Positions 41,569 to 50,925 of a stretch of DNA of 64,000 bases are shown in pieces. The position numbers and the translations under genes are program-made. The DNA is from an uncultured Bacteroidia bacterium (lineage in GTDB: Bacteria; Bacteroidota; Bacteroidia; Bacteroidales; F082): contig CACYHP010000001.1 in NCBI GenBank assembly GCA_902774295.1, positions 744,001-808,000 of the forward strand, written 5' to 3'. How positions within the stretch are numbered: position 1 is the first letter of the stretch; the number at the start of each line of letters is the position of its first letter. The notes beneath the pieces were generated by a model, which saw only the letters and a program-made list of their open reading frames with translations, was not told the origin of the DNA and made no database searches.

Positions 41569-42582
41569 TTAGGAACGGTTGTTTAGTATATCAATTGCTA
41601 AATATATCGCGTGCCTCAATGCTTCGGGGTCCGCGATATTTTTATTTGCTATGTCGTAGCCGGTGCCGTGGGTCGTGGATGTGCGCACCACTGGCAAACC
41701 TGCGGTGAAGCTGACGCCACCGTCGAAAGCGAGGACACGGAACGGGGTGAGACCCTGGTCATGGTACATGCTCAGGATGCCGTCGTATTTGAGCCATGCG
41801 TCGGAGCCGAAGAAACCGTCGGCAGGGAAGGGACCGAATGCCAAAACACCTTGCTCCTTAACGACTTCGATAGCCGGCTTGATAATCTCTTGCTCCTCAC
41901 TTCCCATGATATTGTTGTCGCCAGCATGAGGATTCAATCCAAGGACGGCAATCTTTGGAGCCACAATGTTGAAATCATTTATCAAGCTATTGTGCATGAG
42001 TTTTAACTTCTTGATAATCAGCTCTTTATTGATAGCTTGCGGCACCTCTCTCAATGGGATGTGGTTCGTCACGAAACCGATGCGCATCTGATGGTTGACA
42101 AGAAGCGTAATGTATTCATTTTCAGGGAAAAACGACTTGATATAATCCGTTTGTCCTTTAAATTGGAATTGCTCTGAAATTATATTGCTTTTGTTAATTG
42201 GAGCTGTCACCAAAGCATCGATAAGACCCGTGCGAAGGTCGTTGGTCGCCAGTTTTAATGCTGCAAACGACGCTTTTCCTGCGACAGGAGTTGAAAATCC
42301 AGGCTCCACCTTGAGCTCCTCGTCGGTGTGATTGATGATATTGATGCGCTTCGGCTGTGCCTGTGACGCGTCACGAATCACTGTGTAAGACATCTCTTCC
42401 ATGCCGAAATTTTTCTTGTAATATGAAAAAACTTTCGACTGACCGTAAACGATAGGTGTGAAAGCCTCGAAGATGCGTGAATCACATAAAACCTTGAGAA
42501 TCACTTCGTAACCGATGCCGTTGATGTCACCTTGAGTAATGCCGATTCTCGGAAGAGAAGATGTCTTAAATATTGGAGTCAT
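41569..42582 (-). CDS. pdxA: 4-hydroxythreonine-4-phosphate dehydrogenase
   Basis: 337 aa. Oxidises 4-phosphohydroxy-L-threonine in the DXP-dependent pyridoxal phosphate pathway. Motifs: GITQGDINGIGYE (about 14-26), ALVTAPINK, LGLNPHAGDNN, SMYHDQGLTPFR with its metal-binding His-Asp, and GVSFTAGLPVVRTSTTHGTG. Standard length. A good promoter (42605-42636) precedes it, divergent from murF-alr, whose racemase half uses the same PLP cofactor. Confidence 0.94.
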   Translation of the reverse strand: MTPIFKTSSLPRIGITQGDINGIGYEVILKVLCDSRIFEAFTPIVYGQSKVFSYYKKNFGMEEMSYTVIRDASQAQPKRINIINHTDEELKVEPGFSTPVAGKASFAALKLATNDLRTGLIDALVTAPINKSNIISEQFQFKGQTDYIKSFFPENEYITLLVNHQMRIGFVTNHIPLREVPQAINKELIIKKLKLMHNSLINDFNIVAPKIAVLGLNPHAGDNNIMGSEEQEIIKPAIEVVKEQGVLAFGPFPADGFFGSDAWLKYDGILSMYHDQGLTPFRVLAFDGGVSFTAGLPVVRTSTTHGTGYDIANKNIADPEALRHAIYLAIDILNNRS

Positions 42583-42604
42583 AGAGTAGTCCGTTTAGAA
42601 AGTC

Positions 42605-42636
42605 CAAAATTACAAATCAATTTTCAAAATTCCAAA
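42605..42636 (-). promoter_or_regulatory. promoter of pdxA
   Basis: On the minus strand TTTG (42636-42633), 20 bp, TAATTTTG (42612-42605), 22 nt before the ATG. Confidence 0.75.
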
Positions 42637-42684
42637 TATTTTTTAATAAAATTTTAAAAATCAATTATTTATGTGAAAATTTCG

Positions 42685-42692
42685 TAAATTTG
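42685..42692 (+). promoter_or_regulatory. -7 element very close to the murF-alr start
   Basis: TAAATTTG fits the consensus and ends only 4 nt before the ATG at 42697, so transcription would begin at or next to the start codon. No strong -33 match is visible. Confidence 0.5.
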
Positions 42693-42696
42693 CGAT

Positions 42697-45228
42697 ATGC
42701 TAAACGAAGGATATACGATAAAAAAGATTGCCTCTGTCGTTGGAGGTCAACTGATTGGTAATCAATCTGATACAATTATTATCAAGGATATTTTATTCGA
42801 CAGCCGATTGCTGATCGATGCTGAAGACACGTTGTTTTTCGCGCTTAATGGCGGAAGGAACGACGGGCATAAATATATCACGGAATTATATGAAAAAGGG
42901 GTAAAATCCTTCGTGATTTCGCGAAAAAACATTGAAAATTACGACGTTAAGTCGCAAATTGACGCTTTAAAAAAATATTCTGACGCGGTTTTTGTGGTTG
43001 TTGACGACACTTTGACGGCTTTGCAGACCTTGGCGGCTTATCATCGCGCACAGTTCGATATTCCCGTTGTGGGAATCACCGGAAGCAACGGAAAGACCGT
43101 CGTCAAGGAATGGCTGTATCAGATATTGTCGCCTTCGATGTCGGTGTGCCGCAGCCCGAAGAGCTATAACTCGCAAATCGGGGTGCCGCTTTCAGTTTGG
43201 CAGATGAACCACAGCAACGACGTAGCGCTTATCGAGGCTGGCATCTCACGTCCGGGCGAGATGGAGAAGCTGCGCGAGATAATAAAACCTACAATCGGCG
43301 TTTTCACCAATATCGGCTCGGCACATGGAAAGAATTTCGAGAACGTGCAGCAGAAAATTGAGGAAAAGATTAAACTTTTTAAGGACCTTGGCGGCGGCGC
43401 CGCCGCCTTGGTTTATTGCTCTGACAATATAGAAATCTCTTCAGCAATTTCCAATGCAAAAATTCCAGCATTTTCATGGAGCAAAACAGATAAACAGGCA
43501 AATTTGTTCATACCAGCAATTGAGGTCTCTGAGAACTCAAAATTCTCAAAAATCTCTGCTATCTATAATGGTAGTTTAATAGAAATAAATATCCCTTTCA
43601 TCGACGACGCTTCTATCGAAAACGCCATCAACTGCTGGTGTGTGGCGCTGCTGCTGGGTATCCCGAACGATGTCATCGCTCAGCGAATGGTACATCTTGA
43701 GGCTGTTGAGATGCGAATGGAACTCAAAGCCGGCGTGCGTAACTGTGTGATTATTAACGACTCATACAATAATGACAGAAACGCTCTCGCCATCGCCCTC
43801 GACTTCATGAACGCGCAGCATCACGATAACAAGGTGCTGATTCTTTCTGATATCCTGCAAAGCGAACTTACCGAAGAAGACCTTTACAAAAACGTCGCGC
43901 AACTCATTGAAAACAAAGGCGTTGACATATTTATCGGGATTGGGGATGCAATCTGTCGAAATATGAGAAACAAATTGAAAATCGATTCATTTTTCTATGT
44001 TTCGACCGCTGATTTTCTCACCCATCATCCGATGAAAATGTTTGAGAATCAGATAGTTCTGTTGAAGGGCGCGCGCAGCTTCGAGTTTGAACGCATCATG
44101 AAGGTGCTGCAGCAGAAATCGCACGAGACGATACTCGAAATCAACCTCGACAACATGGTGAAAAACCTCAACTATTATCGCGGAAAGCTGAAAAAAGAGA
44201 CCAAGATGATGGTGATGGTGAAAGCCTTCGCTTATGGCAGCGGCAACTACGAGGTGTCGAACGTTCTCGCATTCCATCATGTTGACTATCTTACAGTTGC
44301 ATACGCCGACGAGGGTGTTGAACTGCGAAATAAAGGTATCAAACTGCCAATCATGGTGATGACACCGGAGACAAACACCTTCGACGAAATCATAGAAAAC
44401 AATCTTGAACCCGATATTTACAGCTTCCGTTGTCTCTCACAGCTGGAAGATGCTATAAATCAATTGGATAAGCCTCTCGACAAGCCTGTCGGAATACATG
44501 TTAAAGTCGATACAGGCATGCATCGTCTCGGCTTCCTTCCGGAAGACATCGATGCCTTGATTGAGCGCGTGAAAGCCAATCCGAACATTAAAATCATGAG
44601 TGTTTTCTCGCATTTTGCGACAAGCGACATGCCGGAGGAGGACGATTTTGTGATGCATCAAATCGAGATGTTCGAGATGATGAGCTCGAAGATTGTGGCG
44701 GCGTTCCCTTACAAAATCATACGTCACATCCTGAACACTGCAGGCATCAGCCGATTCACTGAATATCAATACGATATGGTGCGTCTCGGCATCGGGGTTT
44801 ACGGCGTGGCTATCTGCGACGAGGACCGAGGCAAGCTGCTTAACGTGATGTCGCTGAAATCGACAATCAAGCAGATTAAAGAATACGGACCTGGCGAGAC
44901 CATTGGCTACGGTCGCCACGGAAAGATAACTAAACCTTCGAGAATAGCAGTGATTCCTATCGGTTACGCCGACGGCCTGCGCCGACAATTAGGCAACGGC
45001 AAAGCTTGTTTCTGGGTCAACGGCAAACCTGCTCCTATCATCGGCAACATCTGCATGGACCTCACCATGATCGACGTCACCGGCATCGACTGCCAAGAAG
45101 ATGACACAGCCGTGTTGTTTGACGACAACCACCCGATAGAAATCATAGCTGAAGCCTGCGACACGATCCCGTATGAAATCATGACGAGGATTTCACAAAG
45201 GGTGAAGCGAATCTATGTAAAGGAATAA
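42697..45228 (+). CDS. bifunctional MurF ligase / alanine racemase
   Basis: 843 aa. Residues 1 to about 455 are MurF (UDP-MurNAc-tripeptide:D-Ala-D-Ala ligase), with the ATP loop GITGSNGKT near 126-134, IEAGISRPGEM and NDSYNND. Residues about 470-843 are alanine racemase: MVMVKAFAYGSG carries the PLP-binding Lys, RLGIGVYG follows, and GYADGLRRQLG and GNICMDLTMIDVT close the C-terminal domain. The fusion, well known in Bacteroidetes, joins D-Ala supply with its use in peptidoglycan precursor synthesis. A palindromic element begins 7 bp after the stop. Confidence 0.95.
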   Translation: MLNEGYTIKKIASVVGGQLIGNQSDTIIIKDILFDSRLLIDAEDTLFFALNGGRNDGHKYITELYEKGVKSFVISRKNIENYDVKSQIDALKKYSDAVFVVVDDTLTALQTLAAYHRAQFDIPVVGITGSNGKTVVKEWLYQILSPSMSVCRSPKSYNSQIGVPLSVWQMNHSNDVALIEAGISRPGEMEKLREIIKPTIGVFTNIGSAHGKNFENVQQKIEEKIKLFKDLGGGAAALVYCSDNIEISSAISNAKIPAFSWSKTDKQANLFIPAIEVSENSKFSKISAIYNGSLIEINIPFIDDASIENAINCWCVALLLGIPNDVIAQRMVHLEAVEMRMELKAGVRNCVIINDSYNNDRNALAIALDFMNAQHHDNKVLILSDILQSELTEEDLYKNVAQLIENKGVDIFIGIGDAICRNMRNKLKIDSFFYVSTADFLTHHPMKMFENQIVLLKGARSFEFERIMKVLQQKSHETILEINLDNMVKNLNYYRGKLKKETKMMVMVKAFAYGSGNYEVSNVLAFHHVDYLTVAYADEGVELRNKGIKLPIMVMTPETNTFDEIIENNLEPDIYSFRCLSQLEDAINQLDKPLDKPVGIHVKVDTGMHRLGFLPEDIDALIERVKANPNIKIMSVFSHFATSDMPEEDDFVMHQIEMFEMMSSKIVAAFPYKIIRHILNTAGISRFTEYQYDMVRLGIGVYGVAICDEDRGKLLNVMSLKSTIKQIKEYGPGETIGYGRHGKITKPSRIAVIPIGYADGLRRQLGNGKACFWVNGKPAPIIGNICMDLTMIDVTGIDCQEDDTAVLFDDNHPIEIIAEACDTIPYEIMTRISQRVKRIYVKE

Positions 45229-45235
45229 GGCTTAC

Positions 45236-45342
45236 GTCATTTCGACTGGAGAGTAGCGAAATGGAGAAATCTCCGACAAAAGATTTTGATGAATCCAATT
45301 GCCGGAGATTTCTCGACTCCACTTTGTTTCGCTCGAAATGAC
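45236..45342. repeat. 107 bp palindromic element between convergent genes
   Basis: GTCATTTCGACTGGAGAGTA to GCTCGAAATGAC, 7 bp from the murF-alr stop and 10 bp from the stop of the convergent nuclease gene. Confidence 0.9.
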
Positions 45343-45352
45343 GAGGTGGATG

Positions 45353-46411
45353 CTATATTTTCTTCAATAAAATCAAATAAACCGGGAAGTGGTCGGAATA
45401 TCCTGCCAGCCACACGCCACCTGCGAATGAGCGCCACGGATAGCCGTTGTAGCGACCGTCGTGCTGTTTCAAGAATTCCTTTGAATGCACCATAGGTTTG
45501 AACATCTGATATGTAGCAAACGGGGCGTTCTCGTCTTTGAGCAGTGCCGGCGTGATGATACATTGGTCGAGGACGCCTTTCACGTCACGGTAATAGTTGG
45601 TGCCTTCGCCGTTTTTATGCATCTTCCACATCGGGTTGAAGAAGTCGCCTTCCTCCATGTCTTCGACGCGGCCTTTTGCGCGCAAACCCTCGATGATACT
45701 CTTGTTGGTAGGGTAGTCGTTGTAGTCGCCCATCATCACGATTTTGGCGTCAGGTTTCTCGGCCAGGATAGAGTCGGCGATGTGGCGGCACAGATTGGCA
45801 GCAGCCATACGTCCAGGCAGTGAGCGTTTCTCTCCACCGTAACGTGAAGGCCAGTGCATCACGATGAAACTCATCTCCTCGTCATCGAAAATGCCTGTCA
45901 CAACAAGCTGGTCACGAGAGATGAAGTTAGGCTGGTCGGGAACCACCAAACGATATGATTTGTGATTGGTGACTTTAAAATATTTCGGGTTGTAGAGCAA
46001 TGCCACATCGACACCACGGCGGTCAGGGGAGTCGTAATGCACTATTTGGTAGTTGCGGCTTGCAATCTCAGGCTGTGCCACCAGATCCTCAAGCACTGTG
46101 CGGTTCTCGATTTCCGAGACGCCAAGCACCATAATCCCGTCAGGGGAATAGAATTTGTCGTTTTTGTCGGTGCCTATCGTGGAGATGGCGTACGCCATAT
46201 TATGCAGTTTCGTCAGATATTTCTCGGTATTCCAAGCGTTTTTGCCCTGAGGCAGAAATTCCTCATCGTTTTTGTGAGGGTCGTTAATCGTATCATAAAG
46301 ATTCTCAAGGTTATAAAAACCCACAAGACCCATTTTATACTGTTGCTGAGCAGTAATAGAAGTGACGACAAAAAGCATCACTGCTGCAAATAAGCTTATT
46401 TTTTTAAACAT
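45353..46411 (-). CDS. secreted endonuclease/exonuclease/phosphatase-family protein
   Basis: 352 aa from the ATG at 46411, which starts a signal peptide (MFKKISLFAAVMLFVVTSITAQ); the longer frame would cover the -7 element TAACTTTG (46439-46432). DNase I-like fold with all signature residues: FYNLENLYD (32-40), GVSEIENR with the metal-binding Glu, HWPSRYGG, MGDYNDYP with the Asp-Asn pair and the terminal SDHFPV. Likely a periplasmic or surface nuclease or phosphodiesterase. Divergent from a TonB receptor and two DUF5689 lipoproteins, with which it may form a nucleic-acid-use locus. Confidence 0.9.
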   Translation of the reverse strand: MFKKISLFAAVMLFVVTSITAQQQYKMGLVGFYNLENLYDTINDPHKNDEEFLPQGKNAWNTEKYLTKLHNMAYAISTIGTDKNDKFYSPDGIMVLGVSEIENRTVLEDLVAQPEIASRNYQIVHYDSPDRRGVDVALLYNPKYFKVTNHKSYRLVVPDQPNFISRDQLVVTGIFDDEEMSFIVMHWPSRYGGEKRSLPGRMAAANLCRHIADSILAEKPDAKIVMMGDYNDYPTNKSIIEGLRAKGRVEDMEEGDFFNPMWKMHKNGEGTNYYRDVKGVLDQCIITPALLKDENAPFATYQMFKPMVHSKEFLKQHDGRYNGYPWRSFAGGVWLAGYSDHFPVYLILLKKI

Positions 46412-46518
46412 AGGAGCAAAATATTTGGGTACAAAGTTAGACAAAATTTTCCAAACAGCAAGGAAAAAAGATTAATAATTAATTTTCACCTTTTTCATTT
46501 TATGTAGAAAAAAATATG

Positions 46519-46526
46519 TACATTTG
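46519..46526 (+). promoter_or_regulatory. -7 element of the TonB-receptor operon
   Basis: TACATTTG, 19 nt before the ATG at 46546; only a weak TTTTTC lies at the -33 distance. Likely the main promoter for the run of genes up to tadA. Confidence 0.5.
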
Positions 46527-46545
46527 TGCCATTAAATTTTACTAG

Positions 46546-49110
46546 ATGAAAAAGTATTTACTCTTACTTGCTGTTGTCGCTATCTGCTTGAAAATGATGG
46601 GACAAGAGCAGAAAACTGATACCATCAGTGAGAACATGACGCTGCCGACAATCATCATGATTGAGACAGACTATGACGATGCTCAGAGCTCGACGGATAT
46701 ATCGAGTTTCCTGCAGTCATCACGTGACGCGTTCAGCAGCATCGCGGCATACAACTTAAGTACAAGAAGGTACCGCATCCGCGCCTTCGACTCGAAGTAC
46801 ACCGAAGTGTTGATAAACGGCGTCGTTATGAACGACCCTGATGGCGGACGTCCATATTATTCCAACTGGGGCGGCTTGAACGACGTGATGCGTAACTCGG
46901 TGATCCTGATCAACTCAGGTATCTCTTATGACGCATTCGGCGGTCCCGGTGGCATTACAGCTATCTCTACAAGGGCAAGTAACTACCGCAAACAGACTTC
47001 ATTAAGCTATTCATTGTCAAATCGTTCATATAACCATCGTCTGATGTTGACTTACAGCACTGGTATGATGAAAAACGGATGGGCGATCACCGGTTCTTTA
47101 TCCGGTCGTTACACCCCGATGAACAGTCCTGTGAGCTGGTCGGAAGGCACATGGTACGCTGGCACGAGCTATTTCTTGTCGGTTGAGAAGAGACTGAACA
47201 AGAAGAACTCGTTGGGATTTGTGGTGTTCGGCTCTCCATCTGAACGCGCAAGCTCATCGCCGGCAGTGCAGGAGACGTTTGACCTCTTGAACGACAACTA
47301 TTACAACCCGAACTGGGGCTGGCAGACTGACCAGAACGGCAAACGTTTCGAACGTAACGCCCGTGTAAGTTCCTACCATCAGCCGATGTTCCAGCTGATG
47401 CATTACTGGAATCCAAATGACAAATGGCAGGTAAACACCACATTGTATTATTGGTTCGGCAAAGGTGGCTCCACCGCTCTCGAATGGGGTGAGGCAGCCG
47501 ACCCGCGTCCTGATTACTACAAAAACCTCCCGAGCTATTACAAATATATGCTCGACCTCGGAAAAGAAGGCTATACACAACAAGGCTATATCGACTATAC
47601 CAACCAGTGGATCAACGATGTGAATATGCACCAGATCGACTGGGATAAACTTTATGCAGCCAACTCAAGGAACCTTAAGACCATTAATAATGCAAATAAT
47701 GGTGACCTTGGAACAGTGCAGGGTTATTTCTCAAAATATATCGTTGAGGAACGCCGTCAGGATAAGAACCAATACGGTCTGTCAAGCACCTTCAAATATG
47801 AAATCAACCCGAACACTCATCTTTATGGCGGTGTAAAAGCCGGTATTTCTAAGACACATTATTACAAGAAAGTGGCTGACCTCCTCGGTGGCGACTACTA
47901 CCTCGACATCGACAAGTACGCCGACGGTGAGGCATTCGACATCACAGATGACCAGCAGACCAACATCCGTAATAAAAACCACGTGGCGACAGTCGGTGAC
48001 ATCATCACTTACAACTATATCGCCAATGTGAATAAAGTTATCGGCTGGGGCGAGCTCACCTACGTGAAGAACCGCTGGTCGACATACGTCGGACTTGAGG
48101 CAAACTACACACAGATTTATCGTACAGGTAACTTTGAAAACGGCCGTTTCCTTGGCAACGAGTCGTACGGCGACTCCAGGAAACTCAACCTCATCAACGG
48201 CAGCTTCAAGGTGGGCGGCAGCTATGCCATCAACGGACGTAACTATGTTTTCGCCAATGTCATGCTGAAGAGCGAGGCTCCTGAGTTTAAGAGCGTTTTC
48301 GTGGCACCGCGCGTGCGTAACACCATCGTCAACAATGTCGATAATGAAAGAATCTTCGGCTATGACCTCGGCTACGAATACCGTTCACCATTTATGAAGG
48401 CACGTATCTCAGTGTATCAGACACGTCTGGGTCAGCTTACATGGAACCGCTCGTTCTATTATGAGTCGACAGGAAAATATGTCAACTACATCATGAACGG
48501 CATTGAGCAGCTGTCGCAAGGTATCGAGTTAGGTGCTGAGATCAACATCACACCAACCATCAGCGCACAGCTGGCAGGAGCTACAGGTGAGCATATCTAC
48601 ACCAACCGCCCGAAAGTTTATGTCTATGAGGATAACGACGCTCACGCCATCTACGACGGTGAGACCGTTTATCTGAAAGGCTACTACGTCGGTGATATGC
48701 CGCAGACAGTAGGCTCTGTGGGATTGAAATACAACTCACCTAAATATTGGTGGGTAAGTCTCAACGCCAACTATTTCGGCAATTATTATCTTGCAGTAAA
48801 CCCGACAAACCATACAGTTGAGACCTTCGAACATCTTTATGAGGAAGACTATCGTACCGATGAGCTTCTTTCACAGAAGAAACTTGACGACGCATTTACA
48901 CTCGACTTCTACGCAGGAAAATCATGGAGCTTGAAAGGATTTACAATCCTTCTTAACTTAAGTGTCAACAACCTGCTTAACAACACCAATATCGTTCTCT
49001 ACGGTTACGAACAGCTTCGTTCCGACTATGACGACCCTGAGCGTTTCCCGGAGAAATACTCTTACCTCTATGGTATCAACTATTATTTAAGTCTAACAAT
49101 CAGATACTAA
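46546..49110 (+). CDS. TonB-dependent outer membrane receptor
   Basis: 854 aa with a signal peptide (to ...MMGQEQ at about 20). A plug domain (about 45-150: LSTRRYRIRAFDSKYTEVL, NGVVMNDPDGG, AFGGPGGITAISTRAS) precedes a 22-strand-type barrel rich in aromatic strands, ending YYLSLTIRY with a terminal aromatic residue. There is no N-terminal carboxypeptidase-like domain and no SusD partner, so it is not a glycan (SusCD) system. Imports an unknown ligand with TonB energy; the two DUF5689 lipoproteins encoded next and the divergent nuclease suggest nucleic acids or nucleotides, as inference. Confidence 0.9.
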   Translation: MKKYLLLLAVVAICLKMMGQEQKTDTISENMTLPTIIMIETDYDDAQSSTDISSFLQSSRDAFSSIAAYNLSTRRYRIRAFDSKYTEVLINGVVMNDPDGGRPYYSNWGGLNDVMRNSVILINSGISYDAFGGPGGITAISTRASNYRKQTSLSYSLSNRSYNHRLMLTYSTGMMKNGWAITGSLSGRYTPMNSPVSWSEGTWYAGTSYFLSVEKRLNKKNSLGFVVFGSPSERASSSPAVQETFDLLNDNYYNPNWGWQTDQNGKRFERNARVSSYHQPMFQLMHYWNPNDKWQVNTTLYYWFGKGGSTALEWGEAADPRPDYYKNLPSYYKYMLDLGKEGYTQQGYIDYTNQWINDVNMHQIDWDKLYAANSRNLKTINNANNGDLGTVQGYFSKYIVEERRQDKNQYGLSSTFKYEINPNTHLYGGVKAGISKTHYYKKVADLLGGDYYLDIDKYADGEAFDITDDQQTNIRNKNHVATVGDIITYNYIANVNKVIGWGELTYVKNRWSTYVGLEANYTQIYRTGNFENGRFLGNESYGDSRKLNLINGSFKVGGSYAINGRNYVFANVMLKSEAPEFKSVFVAPRVRNTIVNNVDNERIFGYDLGYEYRSPFMKARISVYQTRLGQLTWNRSFYYESTGKYVNYIMNGIEQLSQGIELGAEINITPTISAQLAGATGEHIYTNRPKVYVYEDNDAHAIYDGETVYLKGYYVGDMPQTVGSVGLKYNSPKYWWVSLNANYFGNYYLAVNPTNHTVETFEHLYEEDYRTDELLSQKKLDDAFTLDFYAGKSWSLKGFTILLNLSVNNLLNNTNIVLYGYEQLRSDYDDPERFPEKYSYLYGINYYLSLTIRY

Positions 49111-49128
49111 TGTGAAAGGAGAAATATC

Positions 49129-50913
49129 ATGAAAAAACTTGCTATATTATTAATAGGTGTTACAATGGTGTTCGTCTCTTGCAAGAAAGAGTTGGACCGA
49201 CCGGATATTACTCATTTTCCAAGTGGTAATGAATGGACTGTCGGACAGATTCTGGACACCCTCGCTAACGGTACATTCCAGTTTGACAAGGATTATCATA
49301 AAAACGCGACAGTGAAAGGCTACGTCATCGCTGACGAGTCAGGCGGAAACATTTATCGTACCGTGTATCTGAGAGGAGAAGACGGCAGATGTATCGCATT
49401 ATATAGAAAAGGCGCGAACGATGGCGGTAGTGAGTCTTTTAACGTCAAGACTGGTGACCATATCGGTTATTCGCTTTATGGTTCAGTGATATCTGAATAC
49501 AGCAGACTTCCGCAGATTCAGGTGCAGGAATATGATGTCAACAAACTTATTGTCATCTATGAAAGAGGTTGCAATGACAAGGTTCAGCCTGTCAACACTA
49601 CAATTGAGAGAATCAATGCGGGCGAGCATCTCTGCGACCTTGTCAAGATCAGCGACGTGCAGTTTGAGTCTTACGAAGGTTTGACTTACGCTGAAAATCA
49701 GTCAAATACAAACAGATCTGTGATCAGCTGCTCGGGCGAGTCAATTATCGTTCGTACAAGCGGTTACGCGTCATTCGCAGCAGAGCCGTTGCCTTCAGGA
49801 AAAGGCACATTGACAAGCATAGTGTCGGTTTACAACACCACATGGCAGCTTCTTATTCGTAACACTCCAGATGTAGTGATGAACGAGCACAGATGCGGCG
49901 AAGGCGGCGATCTTATGGAATTGCCATACACCCAGAACTTTACATCGTCGTTTGGAACATACACGACATACAGCGTGTTGGGCGATCAGGTTTGGATTAT
50001 CGATTTCTCGACAGCCAAGATGACCGGTTATGCAAATCAAACCAACTATGAGAATGAAGACTGGCTGCTTTCATCACCGGTTATTATCAATAATGTTGAA
50101 CACGCTATGGCTACCGTGAATTATGTGGCACAATACACAGGCTTTGACGATGACGTGACTCTTCAGGTTTCATCAGACTACGAGTTTGGTGACGACCCGA
50201 CCAACGCCACATGGACCAAGCTTGATGTCGAGTTCCCGAATACCGGCGGCTGGTATGACTTCCAGGATGTCGCTGTAAGCCTCGACGAGTACATCGGAGA
50301 CACTGTGACTCTGGCTGTCAAGTTCCTCTCGTCGACAACGAAGTCGCGTACAATTGAGGTGAAGAGCATCGCCATCGAAGAAGGCGAGCCTGCTCCTGGA
50401 CCGCAGATCATCTTCAGCGAGCCGTTCTCAGCAGGTCAGGGCGAGTTCACTATCAACAACGAACTTCTCCCGACAGGACTCAGCTATGTTTGGAAGTATA
50501 GCTCACAATACGGTATGGTTGCTAGCGCCTTCGCAAACAACACAAGCTATAGAGCAAAGAGCTGGCTCATCTCACCTGCAATCGACTTGAGTGAATACAG
50601 CTCAGCAGTCTTGACATTCGACCATGCGGCCAATAAGCTCAACTCTGGCACACCGTCGCAGTACTACTTCGTGAGAATCTCTACGAACTACGACCCGGCA
50701 TCACCAGGCACCGGCGACTGGTATTATCTCGATGTCCCGACTTATCCTGCTGGAAACAACTGGAACTTCGTGAGCTCAGGCGAAATCGACCTGACACCAT
50801 ATCTCGGCAACTCCGACGTCCATATCGCATTTATCTACACCAGCGATGATGGCAACGCAGGTACTTGGGAGATTAAGAATGTTTTAATTAAAGAAAGAGA
50901 TACTGAAAAATAA
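49129..50913 (+). CDS. DUF5689 lipoprotein with two C-terminal jelly-roll domains
   Basis: 594 aa. Lipoprotein signal (MVFVSC, Cys about 18), a DUF5689 domain (about 35-255; KGYVIADESGGNIYRTVYLRGEDG is the OB-fold-like core), then two carbohydrate-binding-like jelly-rolls with the 'choice-of-anchor' look (about 265-420 and 430-590, each with a WLLSSPVI or WLISPAI strand). The start has an unusually good Shine-Dalgarno (AAAGGAG, 49115-49121), rare in Bacteroidetes. Surface lipoproteins with DUF5689 often sit beside TonB receptors and nucleases. Ligand unknown. Confidence 0.85.
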   Translation: MKKLAILLIGVTMVFVSCKKELDRPDITHFPSGNEWTVGQILDTLANGTFQFDKDYHKNATVKGYVIADESGGNIYRTVYLRGEDGRCIALYRKGANDGGSESFNVKTGDHIGYSLYGSVISEYSRLPQIQVQEYDVNKLIVIYERGCNDKVQPVNTTIERINAGEHLCDLVKISDVQFESYEGLTYAENQSNTNRSVISCSGESIIVRTSGYASFAAEPLPSGKGTLTSIVSVYNTTWQLLIRNTPDVVMNEHRCGEGGDLMELPYTQNFTSSFGTYTTYSVLGDQVWIIDFSTAKMTGYANQTNYENEDWLLSSPVIINNVEHAMATVNYVAQYTGFDDDVTLQVSSDYEFGDDPTNATWTKLDVEFPNTGGWYDFQDVAVSLDEYIGDTVTLAVKFLSSTTKSRTIEVKSIAIEEGEPAPGPQIIFSEPFSAGQGEFTINNELLPTGLSYVWKYSSQYGMVASAFANNTSYRAKSWLISPAIDLSEYSSAVLTFDHAANKLNSGTPSQYYFVRISTNYDPASPGTGDWYYLDVPTYPAGNNWNFVSSGEIDLTPYLGNSDVHIAFIYTSDDGNAGTWEIKNVLIKERDTEK

Positions 50914-50925
50914 AATATTTGAGAT

